DNA from: Dasyornis broadbenti
Lineage: Eukaryota > Chordata > Aves > Passeriformes > Dasyornithidae
Assembly (NCBI GenBank): GCA_013397935.1
Contig: VZRN01006295.1
Span: 1,759,863-1,823,862, forward strand
Length of the DNA stretch: 64,000 nt
Direction of reading: 5' to 3'
The notes beneath the pieces were generated by a model. It was not told the DNA's origin. It did no database searches and saw nothing but the letters and a program-made list of their open reading frames with translations. Shown here piece after piece: positions 1-11,345 of the stretch. The stretch's first letter is position 1. The number at the start of each line of letters is the position of its first letter. Both the position numbers and the translations under genes were made by a program.

Positions 1-1257
1 TTGCCTTTACAAAAAACCATGGCTACCAAATTTAAAATTCAGCAGAGATTATACTAACCTCTTACAGTGAATAACAAATGCCTGTTAAAGAAACATGAAA
101 GTTAACTAACCACAGACAAGCAGAAGCAGACCATTAAAGAACTCCACAGAGCAAATAATAGAAGGGAAATTCTGAATCACTGCTGGTGAACTATTGATAT
201 TCCTCTAATGGAGTGAAAACATTGATGGACAGAAGTTCTAAGACTCAACTCAAATTACACTTTCCTGAATTTAGGAGCTGTTTAACATAGAATAAGTAAT
301 CTGTTGTCTGTCAGACTTGGTCATGTCGTATACACAAATGAAATAAAACTATCTTATTACTTTCTACAGGGTTTCAAAACTCTCTGTAAAAATAACCATG
401 AATAATTAATGTCAGATGCCATTTAAGTCCCTCAGAAAAAAAACATTTACCCTCATGCTGACTCATGATACTGGAATGTTTGAACAGAAATCAGCTGCTT
501 GCAGCAAGCACTTAAGTGCAAATAGTTTATTTAGATATCACACATCCTGACAGTCACCTGCTAAGGCAAGCATAAGTGATTAAGTTTTGGCAGTCTTTTA
601 CAGCTGATGACTTTTTATTTTTATCTTTTACACTGTTGGAATTGAGAGATTACATCAAGTTAAACTACACCTGAAGAAAAAGAAACATACAGAGAGAAAA
701 AAGAGAAGATGAAAATGTTAAAATGTTGATACAGTTGTGTATTGACATTTTAAGAAATCAGTCTTTCTGTAGTATTTCCCTGAAATATGACATGAAACTG
801 AATACTTCTGAGAACTAGCTCTACTTCTATTATGTGAATAACACCCTTTGTAAACTCATAGATGAGCATGACTTCCTGACCTGCTGAATTCAGATCTAGT
901 AGTTTTTTGTGTCAGTAAAAGGATGTTAACAAGGAACTGTGATGTCCAAGTCTTTTTAAAAGGATTTTATGAAGGCTATATGCTATGTCTGTTCTGCTGT
1001 TCACATGGATTTAGCCAAGCTTTGGTTAAAAAAATATTAAGAGCTTGCTATGCCTTCAGGAGTTCCGAAAGAAAACCAAAATAAAGCAAAATAGGGCTAC
1101 TAGATTGTGATAATCTCAAAGTTGCCACAATTATACTTTCATTCCTACAAAAGTTTTTTAGCTGAAAACTTATTTAAGAGGGAAAGAAGACATGAACAAG
1201 AAGAAGGGTGTGAAAAGCTGATTTAAAGTATCCTGCTCATCTGCCATTTTGTAGCCC
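1..1257. other. Unannotated AT-rich stretch
   Basis: No repeat family, RNA gene or convincing reading frame was recognised here. The sequence is AT-rich and anonymous up to the CR1 fragment that follows. Confidence 0.6.
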
Positions 1258-1565
1258 ATGGCAGTATGGGATCCATTGTCATTCTCTGAGGAGCTCCACT
1301 CCCTATCAGCTGCCAGTTTGATTTTGAGCCACTAACCACCACCCCTTAAGCTTGACAATTTAGCCAGATACCCACTCATCTCTGGCCCACCTGTCCAGAT
1401 CTTACCAGCTTACCTGTGAGAAGCGCTTCGTAGAAGACTGTGTCAAAAGCCTTGTAAAATCAAGGCAAATGATATCCTCTGTTCTGAGCAAATAATTTCC
1501 TCATAGACAGCAACCAGATTGGTCAAATGTGACTTACCTTTGATAAAGTGATGTTGGCTTTTTTA
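1258..1565 (-). repeat. CR1 LINE fragment, reverse transcriptase part
   Basis: Read on the minus strand, this matches the part of CR1 ORF2 that encodes the core of the reverse transcriptase. The plus strand shows the typical order of CR1 antisense phrases: the 'ccactaaccaccacccctt' segment, then 'gtgtcaaaagccttg', then 'accagattggtcaa'. The copy is old: the frame is broken and no long ORF survives. The 3' UTR and octamer tail are absent, so it is truncated at both ends. CR1 is a non-LTR retrotransposon that encodes an endonuclease and a reverse transcriptase; this fragment can make neither. Recognition is by eye, so the limits are good to roughly 30 bases. Confidence 0.8.
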
Positions 1566-2977
1566 ACGGACTGTCTTGTCCTTCACATCCTTCTAAAAGT
1601 ACCTGTTCTTTGTTCTGTAGTTCAGGGCGAAAATTACTTTCCCAGATGTTGAGCTCTCTGGACTTTGTATTATTACAGTATTTTTTGGCACATATGAAAG
1701 TGATTAATAACATTATTGCTGAATTCTCTAACATCATAACAAAATCAATTTAAAAAATAGTAGAATATATTACTGATTTTAACTGCAGTAAAATATGTTA
1801 ACTCTTTTATCAGAAATTTATTCAGTAAATTTGTGTTTTCCATCCTTATGGCTGAATTCGAAGATATGTTTTGGTCATTTTTCTTTTTAAAACTATGAAA
1901 AATCTAAAAAATTTTTATGAAGAGAATCTATTTACTATAACATACTGCCAGATACATACAGTGTGAAGTTTCAAAGAAATATTGAGAGAGCTGTTTGCAA
2001 GAATTATGCATTTCTGGTCCTTAATCAGTATTTAAAATTTTTCTTTATCCTTTGTTGACTTCTTGAGATGTGGCTTTAAATAGTTTAAGGGTGTATTTTG
2101 ATGATCCCTTAAAATCTTTGTATTTGCTTGGGAGCAAGGAAAGCTGAAAGTCACTGCTCTGCCAAATGTAGGTGAGTGATGGCGCATTACAGTCAGTGGC
2201 TGTTTGGAGCCAGCGGGAGCAATAGACTGGTGAGATATATATTTTTCCAAGGCATAGAAAAAGGAAAATAAAATAAAGAATGAAATTGCTATTAAAATTA
2301 TGGAAGCATCATTCCCCTCCACTGAAAGTCAAAATGCTGACATTAACAATTTATTTCATCGCCATGTGTCCTGGGGCCCTTTACTATCCTCTTTTATAAC
2401 TCTAGAAACTATTACAAACCTTTACAGAACCAGGTTTGGAAATTTGTGCATGTGAGTTTCGAATCTTAAATGTGTGGCTTGACAGGAGAGAGCTTATACA
2501 GTTCTACATCTAGGGTTTTTTGTTGTTGTTTTTGCGCCATTAAAACGCAGATTTGGGTCACTTTCTATGTGTATAATTTTACATAAAAAGGACATAGTGA
2601 GGGGGAGGGAAACCATGAACCCTTGAAATGCAATTGCCAGTCTCTATGTAAAAGTGCAATTAATGGTAATCTATCTCATGACGGTGTAGTCAGTGTTTTG
2701 GAAATAGCTGCAGAGCACATACATTTGTATACCCTGCATAAGTGCTTCTGTTGTTTGTGACCACCCTTTTTTCTATGTAATATTAACATACACAATGTAT
2801 TTAATATTTTGCAACTTGTTTATATTTAAAAATCTAGTGGCTTCTGTACTGCTTTCAAATAATAAATCTGAAAAGCTAATTATCTTGACTGTGTAAATTT
2901 CTAGCATTCTGCTGAGATAGTACTACACTGGAGCTCAGACTTCTTTGTCTTGGGTGCCCCAAATTTCATAAGCATAG
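1566..2977. other. Unannotated stretch
   Basis: AT-rich sequence with no recognised element. A 96-codon minus-strand frame at 2032-2322 resembles no family I know and is within what chance gives in this composition. Confidence 0.55.
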
Positions 2978-3412
2978 GAATCATAGAACCAGTTAAGTCG
3001 GAAAAGATGTTTAAGATCATCGAGTCCAACTGTTAACCCAGCACTGCCAAGTCAGCCACTGAACCATGTCTCCAAGCGGCACATCTATGCATCTTTGAAA
3101 TATTTCCAGGGTTGATGACTCCACCACTTCCCTGGGCAGCCTGTTCTGATGCTTGACAACTCCTTCTGTGAAGAAATTTTTCCTAATATCCAATCTAAAC
3201 CTTCCCTGGCACAAGTTGAGGCCATTCCTCCTTTCTGTATCGCTTGTTAGTTGAGAGAAGAAACTGACCCTCTCTGGCTCCTTTCAGGCAGGTGTAGAGA
3301 GTGGTAAGGTCACCCCTGAGCCTCCTTTTCTCCAGGCTAAACAACTCCAGCTGCTCCTCATAAGACTTGTGCTCCAGACCCTTTATCAGGTTCATTGCTC
3401 TTCTAATGAGTA
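2978..3412 (-). repeat. CR1 LINE 3' end fragment
   Basis: This is the 3' part of a CR1 on the minus strand. Its 3' terminus is at the low-coordinate end, where 'aatcatagaacc' and 'cgagtccaac' mark the CR1 end. Moving up, it passes the segment around 'tccaccacttccctgggcag', then 'gtgaagaaatttttcctaat', then the reverse-transcriptase-proximal part ending near 'agaccctttatcagg'. Short frames at 3017-3214 and 3195-3395 are remnants of ORF2 and its downstream region. It is 5' truncated, as most CR1 copies are, and only moderately diverged. Confidence 0.9.
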
Positions 3413-5787
3413 GAACTATACTCTAGCTTTCACCATTTAGTTAAAATTCTGAAAGAATTTCTCTCAGTATCATGCCTTTAATTTAAAATTCTCTAATACC
3501 GCCATGTAAAAAGGTGGTTTTTTAATAGGCCAAATTAATTGAAACAAAACTGAATAAATATCTTTCATTTTGAAAGATGAAATTGACATTAGCTGATGGA
3601 TTAATTAAAATACTAATAAATTCAGTAAATTTGCCCCATTAGCATTTTCTAAATTGACCTAAAACTGACAAAAATTCTAAAAGAATGTTATTTTCTGAAG
3701 AGCCAGATGTAAAAGAGTCAAAGCTGATCCGGAAATGCAGGAGTTTAGAGATACCTGATATTAGAGACAAGTCCCTAATGACTGATAACAAAATTCTAAA
3801 TGCATTTGTGTTCGAGACTCTGATGGTCCATTTCAAAGGCCATCTTGAATATTTGTATCGTGGTGCTGAGCTGTGATTTAATGTAAAGCTCTGGTTTGTT
3901 GTGAGTGATGGAAACAGCAGGCATGATTCTGTAAGGAGATGACAAGGTTTTTCATTGTGAGGTTTTCTGTTTAAACATTAATTCTTGTAAGTATTCTTCT
4001 CTGTGTGGCAAGTCTCATGTTAATTCCCATTAATCCATATCTTGCAGAAGTATAGCAAAGTTGAAAGGTGCTTTAAAGGTCTTTTAAGGTATAATGTGCT
4101 CTATCTAACAGATCCTTGAGTACTGTCTGAGTGAAAAATCTAACATTTTAGCACACTCTTTAGCTTCATGTTTAAGACTGTGCATTTGAAGAATATATGA
4201 TTTTGTAGCATGTTTTTGTTGTGGGAATAAGCACATACCAACCTGGCTAAATAAAAACCAACAGAAGAAAAGGAGTTTATTTTCAGTGAGTGACTGTTAT
4301 CTCTGATGTGGCGTGAAACAACTGTGTCCTGGGAAATAAAGCAACATACATGGAAGAGCTAAAGGACAAAGAGATTATCTGTTAGACTGACCCAAGGGCT
4401 ACAAGCAAGGAAACTGCCAGCTAAACAGAAGTCCATGAATATACATCACAGCAGTGCTGAGCTGAACCATGTCCCGGTCCTTCTGCCCACATGCTCAAAC
4501 AAGACACACAAGCAGGAGAGCAGGATCTGGCAGAGCAATTTTTCCTTTGCTGTGCCTCTGAATGCTGTTTCAGACAGAATCCCCTCTTTACTCTCCAAGT
4601 GATCTAAAAAATTTTGAGACATTAGGCTGTCTTCCTTGGATGGAACATTAAAAAACAGAACAGAAAAGGAACATCCGCTGTGAGTGACTAGAGTCCTAGT
4701 TCAAAGTTTGTCTCCGCATTAATGACATTTTTGCTCCACCTACTGGTAGGAAGGTTTGGAGCCTTCTGAATTGTCATCAGGCACTTGCACCTCCTTCTGC
4801 AATTAGTTCTCTTGTTGAGATTAGAAGATTAAATTTCAGTGTGCAGAAAAAAAGACAGAAAAAAAGTGTTACTACCTCTTTCTAAAATTTGGGAGTGAGA
4901 GAGAAAATTTCATTTTAAGGGAGAAATAAACATCATGGCTCAAAATGTAAAAACAGAGAAGTATTCTCCATGGTAAAGATGGCCGGTGCTCATAATTTTA
5001 GAGGGTAAAACAAAGAACAAAACAACTCTCCAAAAATAAACAAATTCCCCTTCCAAAGCATTCTACAACTTGATACCTTAATATTGTAGGTGTTTATTGC
5101 TTTATTGTTTAAAATCTGTCTTGCTGTGACAAAGCACAAAACTGTCCTATCATCTTCTTTTCTTGCCTTGTTGGCATAAGGGAGCTGACAGTCATTCTGA
5201 AATGCTGGTTTGATAGCAGTGAGCATGTCTCAGTTCTGATTGCTCATTTTGCCACATTTCTTGATTACTGTGTGATGTCAAGGAAAATAGGACTTCTGAG
5301 CTTATTTGCACAGCTGTTGTGATTAGTTATATTTGGTTTTAAGCCAGGAGGTTCTCAAAGGTTTACTCTGCTGCTTCTGAAGTTGTCAGCTTACTGCCTC
5401 TGTCTTCTTAGAATGATATCCAAACACATTTGTTGGATGTATTGTTTCATTCTTATCCTCTGGACTGAAGTCAATGAATAAGCTTCTTTGAGAATTACTC
5501 ATATAAGTGCTGTAGATTTCTCTTCTAATTGCAAGCTGAGGTCTGCATGAAGACATTGTGCACTAATATAATGGCAATTCTTTAACAAGGCGTATGTGGT
5601 GAAGTTCATAACACTATACAAATCAGATTATAGTTTTTCAAATGGGGAAAAAAAACCCACAAGCCCTCCAGTAGCCGAGTTTTCATTGACATTCCGTAGA
5701 TCCTTCTAGTTGCAGTAGGTACTATGCCTGCTCTGTTTGGACCAGTGTATCTGAATTCATATTAAACCAGGCCCTGCTAATCACACA
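3413..5787. other. Unannotated stretch
   Basis: No repeat family was recognised. A 63-codon plus-strand frame at 3685-3876 and a 78-codon minus-strand frame at 4990-5226 are open, but nothing supports them as genes. The first reads like plausible protein but has no clear splice or promoter context. Confidence 0.5.
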
Positions 5788-6010
5788 CAAAATCACAGAA
5801 CAGGTAAGGCTGGTAGGCATGCTTGGAGGTTACCTAGACCCTTGCTGAAGTAGGATTAGCTAGAGTAGGTTGCTCAAGGAAGTGTCCAATTGGGTTTTGA
5901 ATATCACCAAAGATGGAGACTTCACAGCCTCTCTGAGGAACTTTTTGCAATGTTACATCCCTTGCACCACAAAGAAGCTTTTTACACAAACAAATTTGAG
6001 CCCACAAGAA
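5788..6010 (-). repeat. CR1 LINE 3' end fragment (second subfamily)
   Basis: A short CR1 3' terminus on the minus strand. It is recognised by the run of diagnostic antisense phrases: the gap around 'acccttgctgaag', then 'gggttttgaatatcacca', then 'gatggagacttcacagcc'. It is of the CR1 type that has 'gttttgaatatctcc' in its end region, unlike the copy at 2978-3412, which has the 'ccaccacttccctggg' type. It is diverged and ends near 6010, short of any ORF2 sequence. Confidence 0.8.
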
Positions 6011-6631
6011 GTTATGTTAGTACTTCATCATATGGAGATCATAGTGAGGTATAATGTAAATTACTTGTGTATCCTCTGCAGGACTGGATCATTGTGACTA
6101 AAACAAAAAAATAATTGGGCTGCCTAAGACAGGACTGGAGATGGAAGTCATACCCATAAGTCTGCAAACGGAAGCAAAAAACACCATTATACTTTTGTAC
6201 CACTCTCATTCAGTGAAGAAACTCTCCCTAAGCTCACACCCCGGGATGTAGCTGCCTGTCTCTTTGATTCTGTAGGTTTCCTCAGCTGTTTCTGAGTCTG
6301 TCCACGGTTCCACAGGTGTAACAGCAGAGTCTCTGAACTATTCAGAGGCTAAACAAAGAATCAGCCAGACTATTGTCCTCTAGATAAAATGCAGAAGAAA
6401 AGGGTAAGTTCTTTTCAGCAATTTTAACAGGAATAGATATGTGCTCTTACAGTCATCAATGCTCTGTAAATGATTTCCTGCAGCCTGAAAATATGTAAAT
6501 TCTGGAAAAGATTTGGAATTCTGATGCTATTGAAAAAGATTCCTATCAGCTATTTTTAGTAAATAAAATTTCAGGTACTGAATTCCTATCAACTGCTTTT
6601 AGGGACTGGAGGAGAATATATCAAGACTAGG
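6011..6631. other. Unannotated stretch between two CR1 copies
   Basis: I see no recognisable element here. The part at about 6230-6370 is somewhat richer in GC than its surroundings but matches nothing I know. Confidence 0.5.
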
Positions 6632-7328
6632 CCTGGAGAGAAGGACTCGGAAGTGTTTGTGGATGAAAAGCCCAACATAACTTAGTAATGTGCTCTCACA
6701 GCCCCAGAAAGCCAGCCGTATCCTGTGCTGCATCCAAAGCAGTGTGGGCAGCAGGGCGAGGGCGGGGATTCTGCCCCTCTGCTCTGCTCTGCTCTGCTGA
6801 GACCCCACCTGGAACCCTGCATCCAGCTCTGGCGGCCCCAACACAAGAAATACTTGGTTCTGTTGGAATAAGTCCAGAGGAGGGCCCCAAAGTTTTACAG
6901 AGGGATGGAGCACCTCTCCTATGAAGACAGCTGAAAGTTGGGGCTGTTCAGTCTGGAGAAGAGAAGGCTCCAGGGAGGCCTTAGAGCACCTACCAGTATG
7001 TAAACAGGAATTACAAGAAGGGTGGAAAGGATGATATGGCTTTGAGAGGGCAAGGGAGAATGGCCTTGAGCTGAAGGAGGGTAAGTTCAGATTAGATATA
7101 AGGAAGAATACTTTTACTGTGAGGGTGATGAAGCACTGGAACAGGTTGCCCAGAGGTTGTGGACTCCCCATTGCTGGAGGTGTTGAAGGCCAGACTGGAC
7201 GGCAACCTGGTCTAGTGGAAGGTGTTCCTGGCCATGGCAGGGAGTTTGGAACTAGATGATCCAATCCAAACCATTTGATGAGCCTATGATTCTATGATTC
7301 TATGATTCCATGAGTCTGTGATTCTATA
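6632..7328 (+). repeat. CR1 LINE 3' end with octamer tail
   Basis: A well-preserved 5'-truncated CR1 on the plus strand. It starts in the C-terminal coding part of ORF2 (near 'gtttgtggatgaaaagccca'), runs through the 'ggaacaggttgcccagagg' and 'ggtctagtggaaggtg' segments, and ends in the CR1 tail at 7284-7328, several copies of an ATTCTATG-like octamer. This tail replaces poly-A in CR1 and fixes the orientation. A local expansion of a CTGCT unit lies at about 6777-6798. The 221-codon frame on the opposite strand (6599-7264) is a shadow of the GC-richer CR1 sequence. Confidence 0.95.
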
Positions 7329-10300
7329 AATTGACTGCAAACTGACTAGTGCTGCCTGGTTTTGACTTCCTTTCTACAGTCTCCTTTAAGATATTAACTG
7401 CATATATCTAAAATCAGATGCTGTGTTTTTTCAGTAAAGATGGGCTCAAATGAATAATTATATGCCAAATCTAAGGAAGTTGGTGAATTTTTAGGGGTAT
7501 TCATCAGAGAAATTTCCCTTTTATGTGTTAATTTACCACTCTAACAAATAACTATGTTACATTTGAATTTATGCAGACTTGGTTCTGCAGTATTACACAC
7601 TTTATGTGGCTATGACAGAGCAGCAAATATACATGCACAGATATGTATACACACATATACACACATGTAGACACATTTACGCACAACAGAAAAAGACACA
7701 CTACATTTTACATTGCAATCTACTAATCCCAGTTGTATAATAAAAAGTAATTATTTAGTTGCAGAAGCAAAATATGGCGAATGGCAAAACAAGAGGCAGT
7801 GTTTTTTCTCTCAAAAAGGGGAGACAGTCCTGCTGATGCTTAAGTAGTGACATTGATGAGGTGTAAATGAGTGACATAATACTGCTGAACTTTTCTTCTC
7901 TCTGTTCTTCATTTGTTCTGCTTCTTTTAGGGGTTATGATGATCTTTTGTATCATCTCAGTGGTAGGCTCTAATTCCTCTAAGCTGATGGGGATCTCAAA
8001 GAGTAAGGACTTGTTACTTCTGGTTCTATTGTACACTTTCTCTTCTGGTGTTTGGCTTAATGTCAACATTTCTGCTATATATATCTAGCACGAGAAAGAA
8101 AAGAAAAAAAGATTTCAACAAGCAATAAAAGATTTCTTGGGGATGGGAGTCATTTTCACTCTGTTCATAATTATGTATTTTGTATTTTTACTCTATAAGG
8201 AGGGAAATGTTATGTTATGCAAGGTTATGCATGTCAGATATGCAGATTTTATTCTTTTCCTGTTGCTTTAAAACTGATCATCCCAGCTCTCAAGATTACA
8301 TTCAACAAAAAGTACTACTAGTTTGTTTTCTTTGGTTGATGTTTATAGCTTCGGGGAATCTCTGTTACCACCCATGTTCTCAAACCCTTTCTATCTTCTT
8401 GTGTTTGTTTATTGGAGGCCACTGTTACCTGGCAAGGTAACTATTCTGTGTGACTATTCTGTCAACCATTAGTTAGAGAAGGAAGGCTTTATAAGAAACA
8501 GGCTGAGGCCTCATTTTTTTTTTTTTTTCTGAAAAGGCATCTGTTATGATGTAAGGCTTTTATACACACACATTGAAATACACTCATAAACGTATCAGCC
8601 TTTTCAGAACCTCAGAATCTTACCATTGCAATTAAGAAAACAGATCTGACAAGAACATTGGTAGTGTTAGCAAAGCTCAGGAGATTTGACGAAACTGATT
8701 AGAATTACAATAATAGATTTCTACTCTTTTGACTATTATGATATCACTGGAATGAATTTGAACATGCATCTCAATGCTATTATATTTATTCTGTTCCTGT
8801 GATGAAGTTTTCTTAGCAGAGCAATCCAACATGTTATGGAAAATACCTCAGTGAAAACTTGGGTAGTGTTAAGGCTATATCTTTTTTTCTCTTTTGTGCA
8901 GAAAAATGGATGATTTGGACACCTAAAAATAGTATGTATTTGAAAACGAAGCACAAGCAAACAAAATAATTAAAGGCTTATTTAATTTTGACTTATTGAG
9001 GATATTTGAGGCCATGTGAAAGATTTCAGGAATAGAGATTTTTTTTTCTGCCAAGAATTTTAACAAGATTACATCAAAAGTACAAAGTCAGAATATCTTG
9101 GGCTGACATTAGATTGAAGAGCAGTACTGATGTAGTAATATAGATAGTTAACATTTTGGTTTTCTGAAGACCGATCAGGGTAAGAAGATATTTTTAAAAT
9201 CTAAGAACAGCAGTAGTTAAAGAAACGGAAAAAATAGTGCTCTGGAATGTAAAAGAAGAGCGAAAAGAGCAAAGCAGTGATCCAGACAGAACCTTAAAAA
9301 AGAGTTTAAAACTGATAATGCAGGAGTAGAACAGAATTTATATATGAGCACGCAGAGGTTTTAAATACTTTTACGATGGCTAGAGGTATGGATAGAGCAG
9401 GCAGTAGATTTAGAGTGTGTTGTATGAGTTTGGATCCAGAAATGGAATGAAGGACACCAGTGCTCCAACAGGGTAATTGATGTTCAGATTTACAGCCTCA
9501 ATATGAAGCTCTTTAACCCTAATGCACTTGTTGTAGAGTGTGCTATGTTCCATGTTTCAATGGAGTGCTATCCAGCATAAGGAAGCACGCCTTTTAAAAC
9601 TTGTGCTTACTGAAATGAATTCTTACATGAATTATGTAAAAAATTAATATCTTATAAGAATTGAAAATTTTGTGGTTAAGAATATTTTAATTGCCTAGAA
9701 TTCTTTCCATCAGTTCCCAAGGTAACAATTTTGAAAAATTTTTGAAAAAAAACCACTAGTTTCAATAAACTCCTTATTCTTAGAGAATAAGGCTATTCAG
9801 TCTGTGTTTTATTCCTCTTAAAAAAAACAACAAAAAAGTCTTACTCTTTTTTTTAAATTCATTTTAACTAAAACTAGAAATACAGCTTTGACATAGATTT
9901 TTATATTCTCTTTCAAGTTACAAGCAATTAATTTTCTGTTTCTCCATTTTCTTCTTGGACTGAGGTATTTTTCTAGAGGTTAACCAAAGTAGGCAATCTT
10001 TATGTAATAAATTGCTTTAGAGTAGTCTTAACTACCTTACCCTCATGTAAAATTCAACTGAAGTTAAAGAAACTGTTCTGGCAGAAAGAAGTAAAGTATC
10101 TTATTCACACTGTGTACTCTTGGCCAAGAATTTTATCTCTTCAAGCAACTCAGGGAGGAGGAAGGCAGGTTCAAACCTTGTGAAGTGGCATGTGTTAATC
10201 TTCCCCAGTTAAAAACTGTACTACATTTTGATTGGCATGTACCTTAGAGCTTACAACTTCTTTTTTCTGCAGATGCTCTATTAAAAACCAATTAACTTTC

Positions 10301-10739
10301 AGTGTAATCAGGTATTTAACTTATCAGTTATGCAGTGAAAAATGTTGGGGGTGATAGCAATGACAAACAGGCTTACCAACTAATCATCTGTCTAATTAAT
10401 TTGAAAGTCTTTCATGTTTGATAAAAATTATGAATAATATGAACTGTTTTATAGCCTGGGGATAAATATACCTGTAGAAAAGCCTTTGGGAAGGTTTGTC
10501 TTGAAATATGTTCCAAAGGCAGCTGAAAGATTCAAAGGTGTTGTGGTACAAATCATTTTGGTTTCTTCTTTCTTATGTAACCTGCCTCAGATGTCAATAG
10601 AAAAATCTAGAAAGAAAAGATTATTCAGCTAAGGTTCATTAATAAACAACATTTTCAATTATGTCAAAACTGATCTTCCAGGACAGACCTGCATCTCTAA
10701 TCCGGCAATATTTAACAACCTGAAAATTTCAGGGCAGAT
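7329..10739. other. Unannotated stretch with small simple repeats
   Basis: A degenerate AC/AT-rich stretch lies at about 7620-7690 and a T15 run at 8514-8528. A 104-codon minus-strand frame (7755-8069) and a 73-codon plus-strand frame over the same bases are open. The minus one has a protein-like mix of Glu, Lys, Ser and Thr, but I recognise no domain and see no clear splice sites. Nothing else was identified. Confidence 0.5.
7755..8069 (-). CDS. Unrecognised open frame of 104 codons, doubtful
   Basis: An ATG-to-stop frame in non-repeat sequence. The N-terminal two thirds is hydrophilic, rich in Glu, Lys, Arg and Ser; the last 25 residues or so are hydrophobic and end in Phe-Cys-Phe-Cys-Asn. 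No domain, signal peptide or catalytic motif was recognised. A 73-codon frame is open on the opposite strand over much of the same bases. In AT-rich DNA of this length one frame of about this size is expected by chance. It is listed so that it can be tested against other bird genomes. Confidence 0.12.
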   Translation of the reverse strand: MLTLSQTPEEKVYNRTRSNKSLLFEIPISLEELEPTTEMIQKIIITPKRSRTNEEQREEKFSSIMSLIYTSSMSLLKHQQDCLPFLREKTLPLVLPFAIFCFCN

Positions 10740-11345
10740 TAATACTTCTCTCCAGGTATTTTTAAGCATGATAGCCTTTTGATCCCAGACAGGCAATTAC
10801 TGGACAGGGTTTGGGTATCAGGCACTGCAGAATGCCATGTGTGGGAAGAGGTCAGGAACTATCCTGTGACAGCCAAACCTGGTCCAGCTGACTTGGAGGC
10901 AGAAACAATCCACTGGACACCAACATTTCCATATGGGGAGCACATGGCACCACTGTTCAAACATCATTAAGAAATGATAGTAGATGTGGGTAGTAGGAGA
11001 CTTGAAAGGAAAAGTGAGGCAGGAGGATTAGGAGGAGGCACCTTAAACAAAAAAGGAGATACACGAGGAGATGTGAAGAGCACATTTCGCAGAAACCAGA
11101 GAAGAAAGTGCAAGAGACATAGGGAAGAAAACATTGCTGGTACTGCAGCTGGAAAAAAGCTCTTGCAAGGGGATGATCCATGATGGAGAAGGACTGAGAA
11201 CTGCAGAAGCCCTGAAGGACTGCACAGCAGGGAGAACCCTAAGGTACTGCTGGTTATGGTGGAGCCAACAGCTGAAAACTGTGGGAGGTGACTAGAGAAA
11301 GGCAAGGAGGGGTGTTGAACTGAAGTTGAACCTATGAGGCCAGGA
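10740..11345 (+). repeat. Unclassified interspersed repeat, possibly LTR-retrotransposon derived
   Basis: This block stands out as purine-rich and GC-richer than its flanks. It resembles a mid-copy avian repeat I recall as belonging to ERV-type elements. Cues are 'ccatatggggagcacatgg', 'aaacatcattaagaa', 'gctggttatggtggagcc' and 'aactgtgggaggtgac' in this order. No TG...CA ends or target duplication could be placed, so it may be internal retroviral sequence or a damaged LTR. The strand follows the remembered orientation and is uncertain. Several overlapping 60-112 codon frames occur on both strands, none with a recognisable domain. Confidence 0.4.

Noticed and set aside
6599..7264. 221-codon minus-strand open frame
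   Set aside because: It lies almost wholly on the antisense strand of the CR1 at 6632-7328, whose GC-rich C-terminal coding part happens to lack antisense stops.
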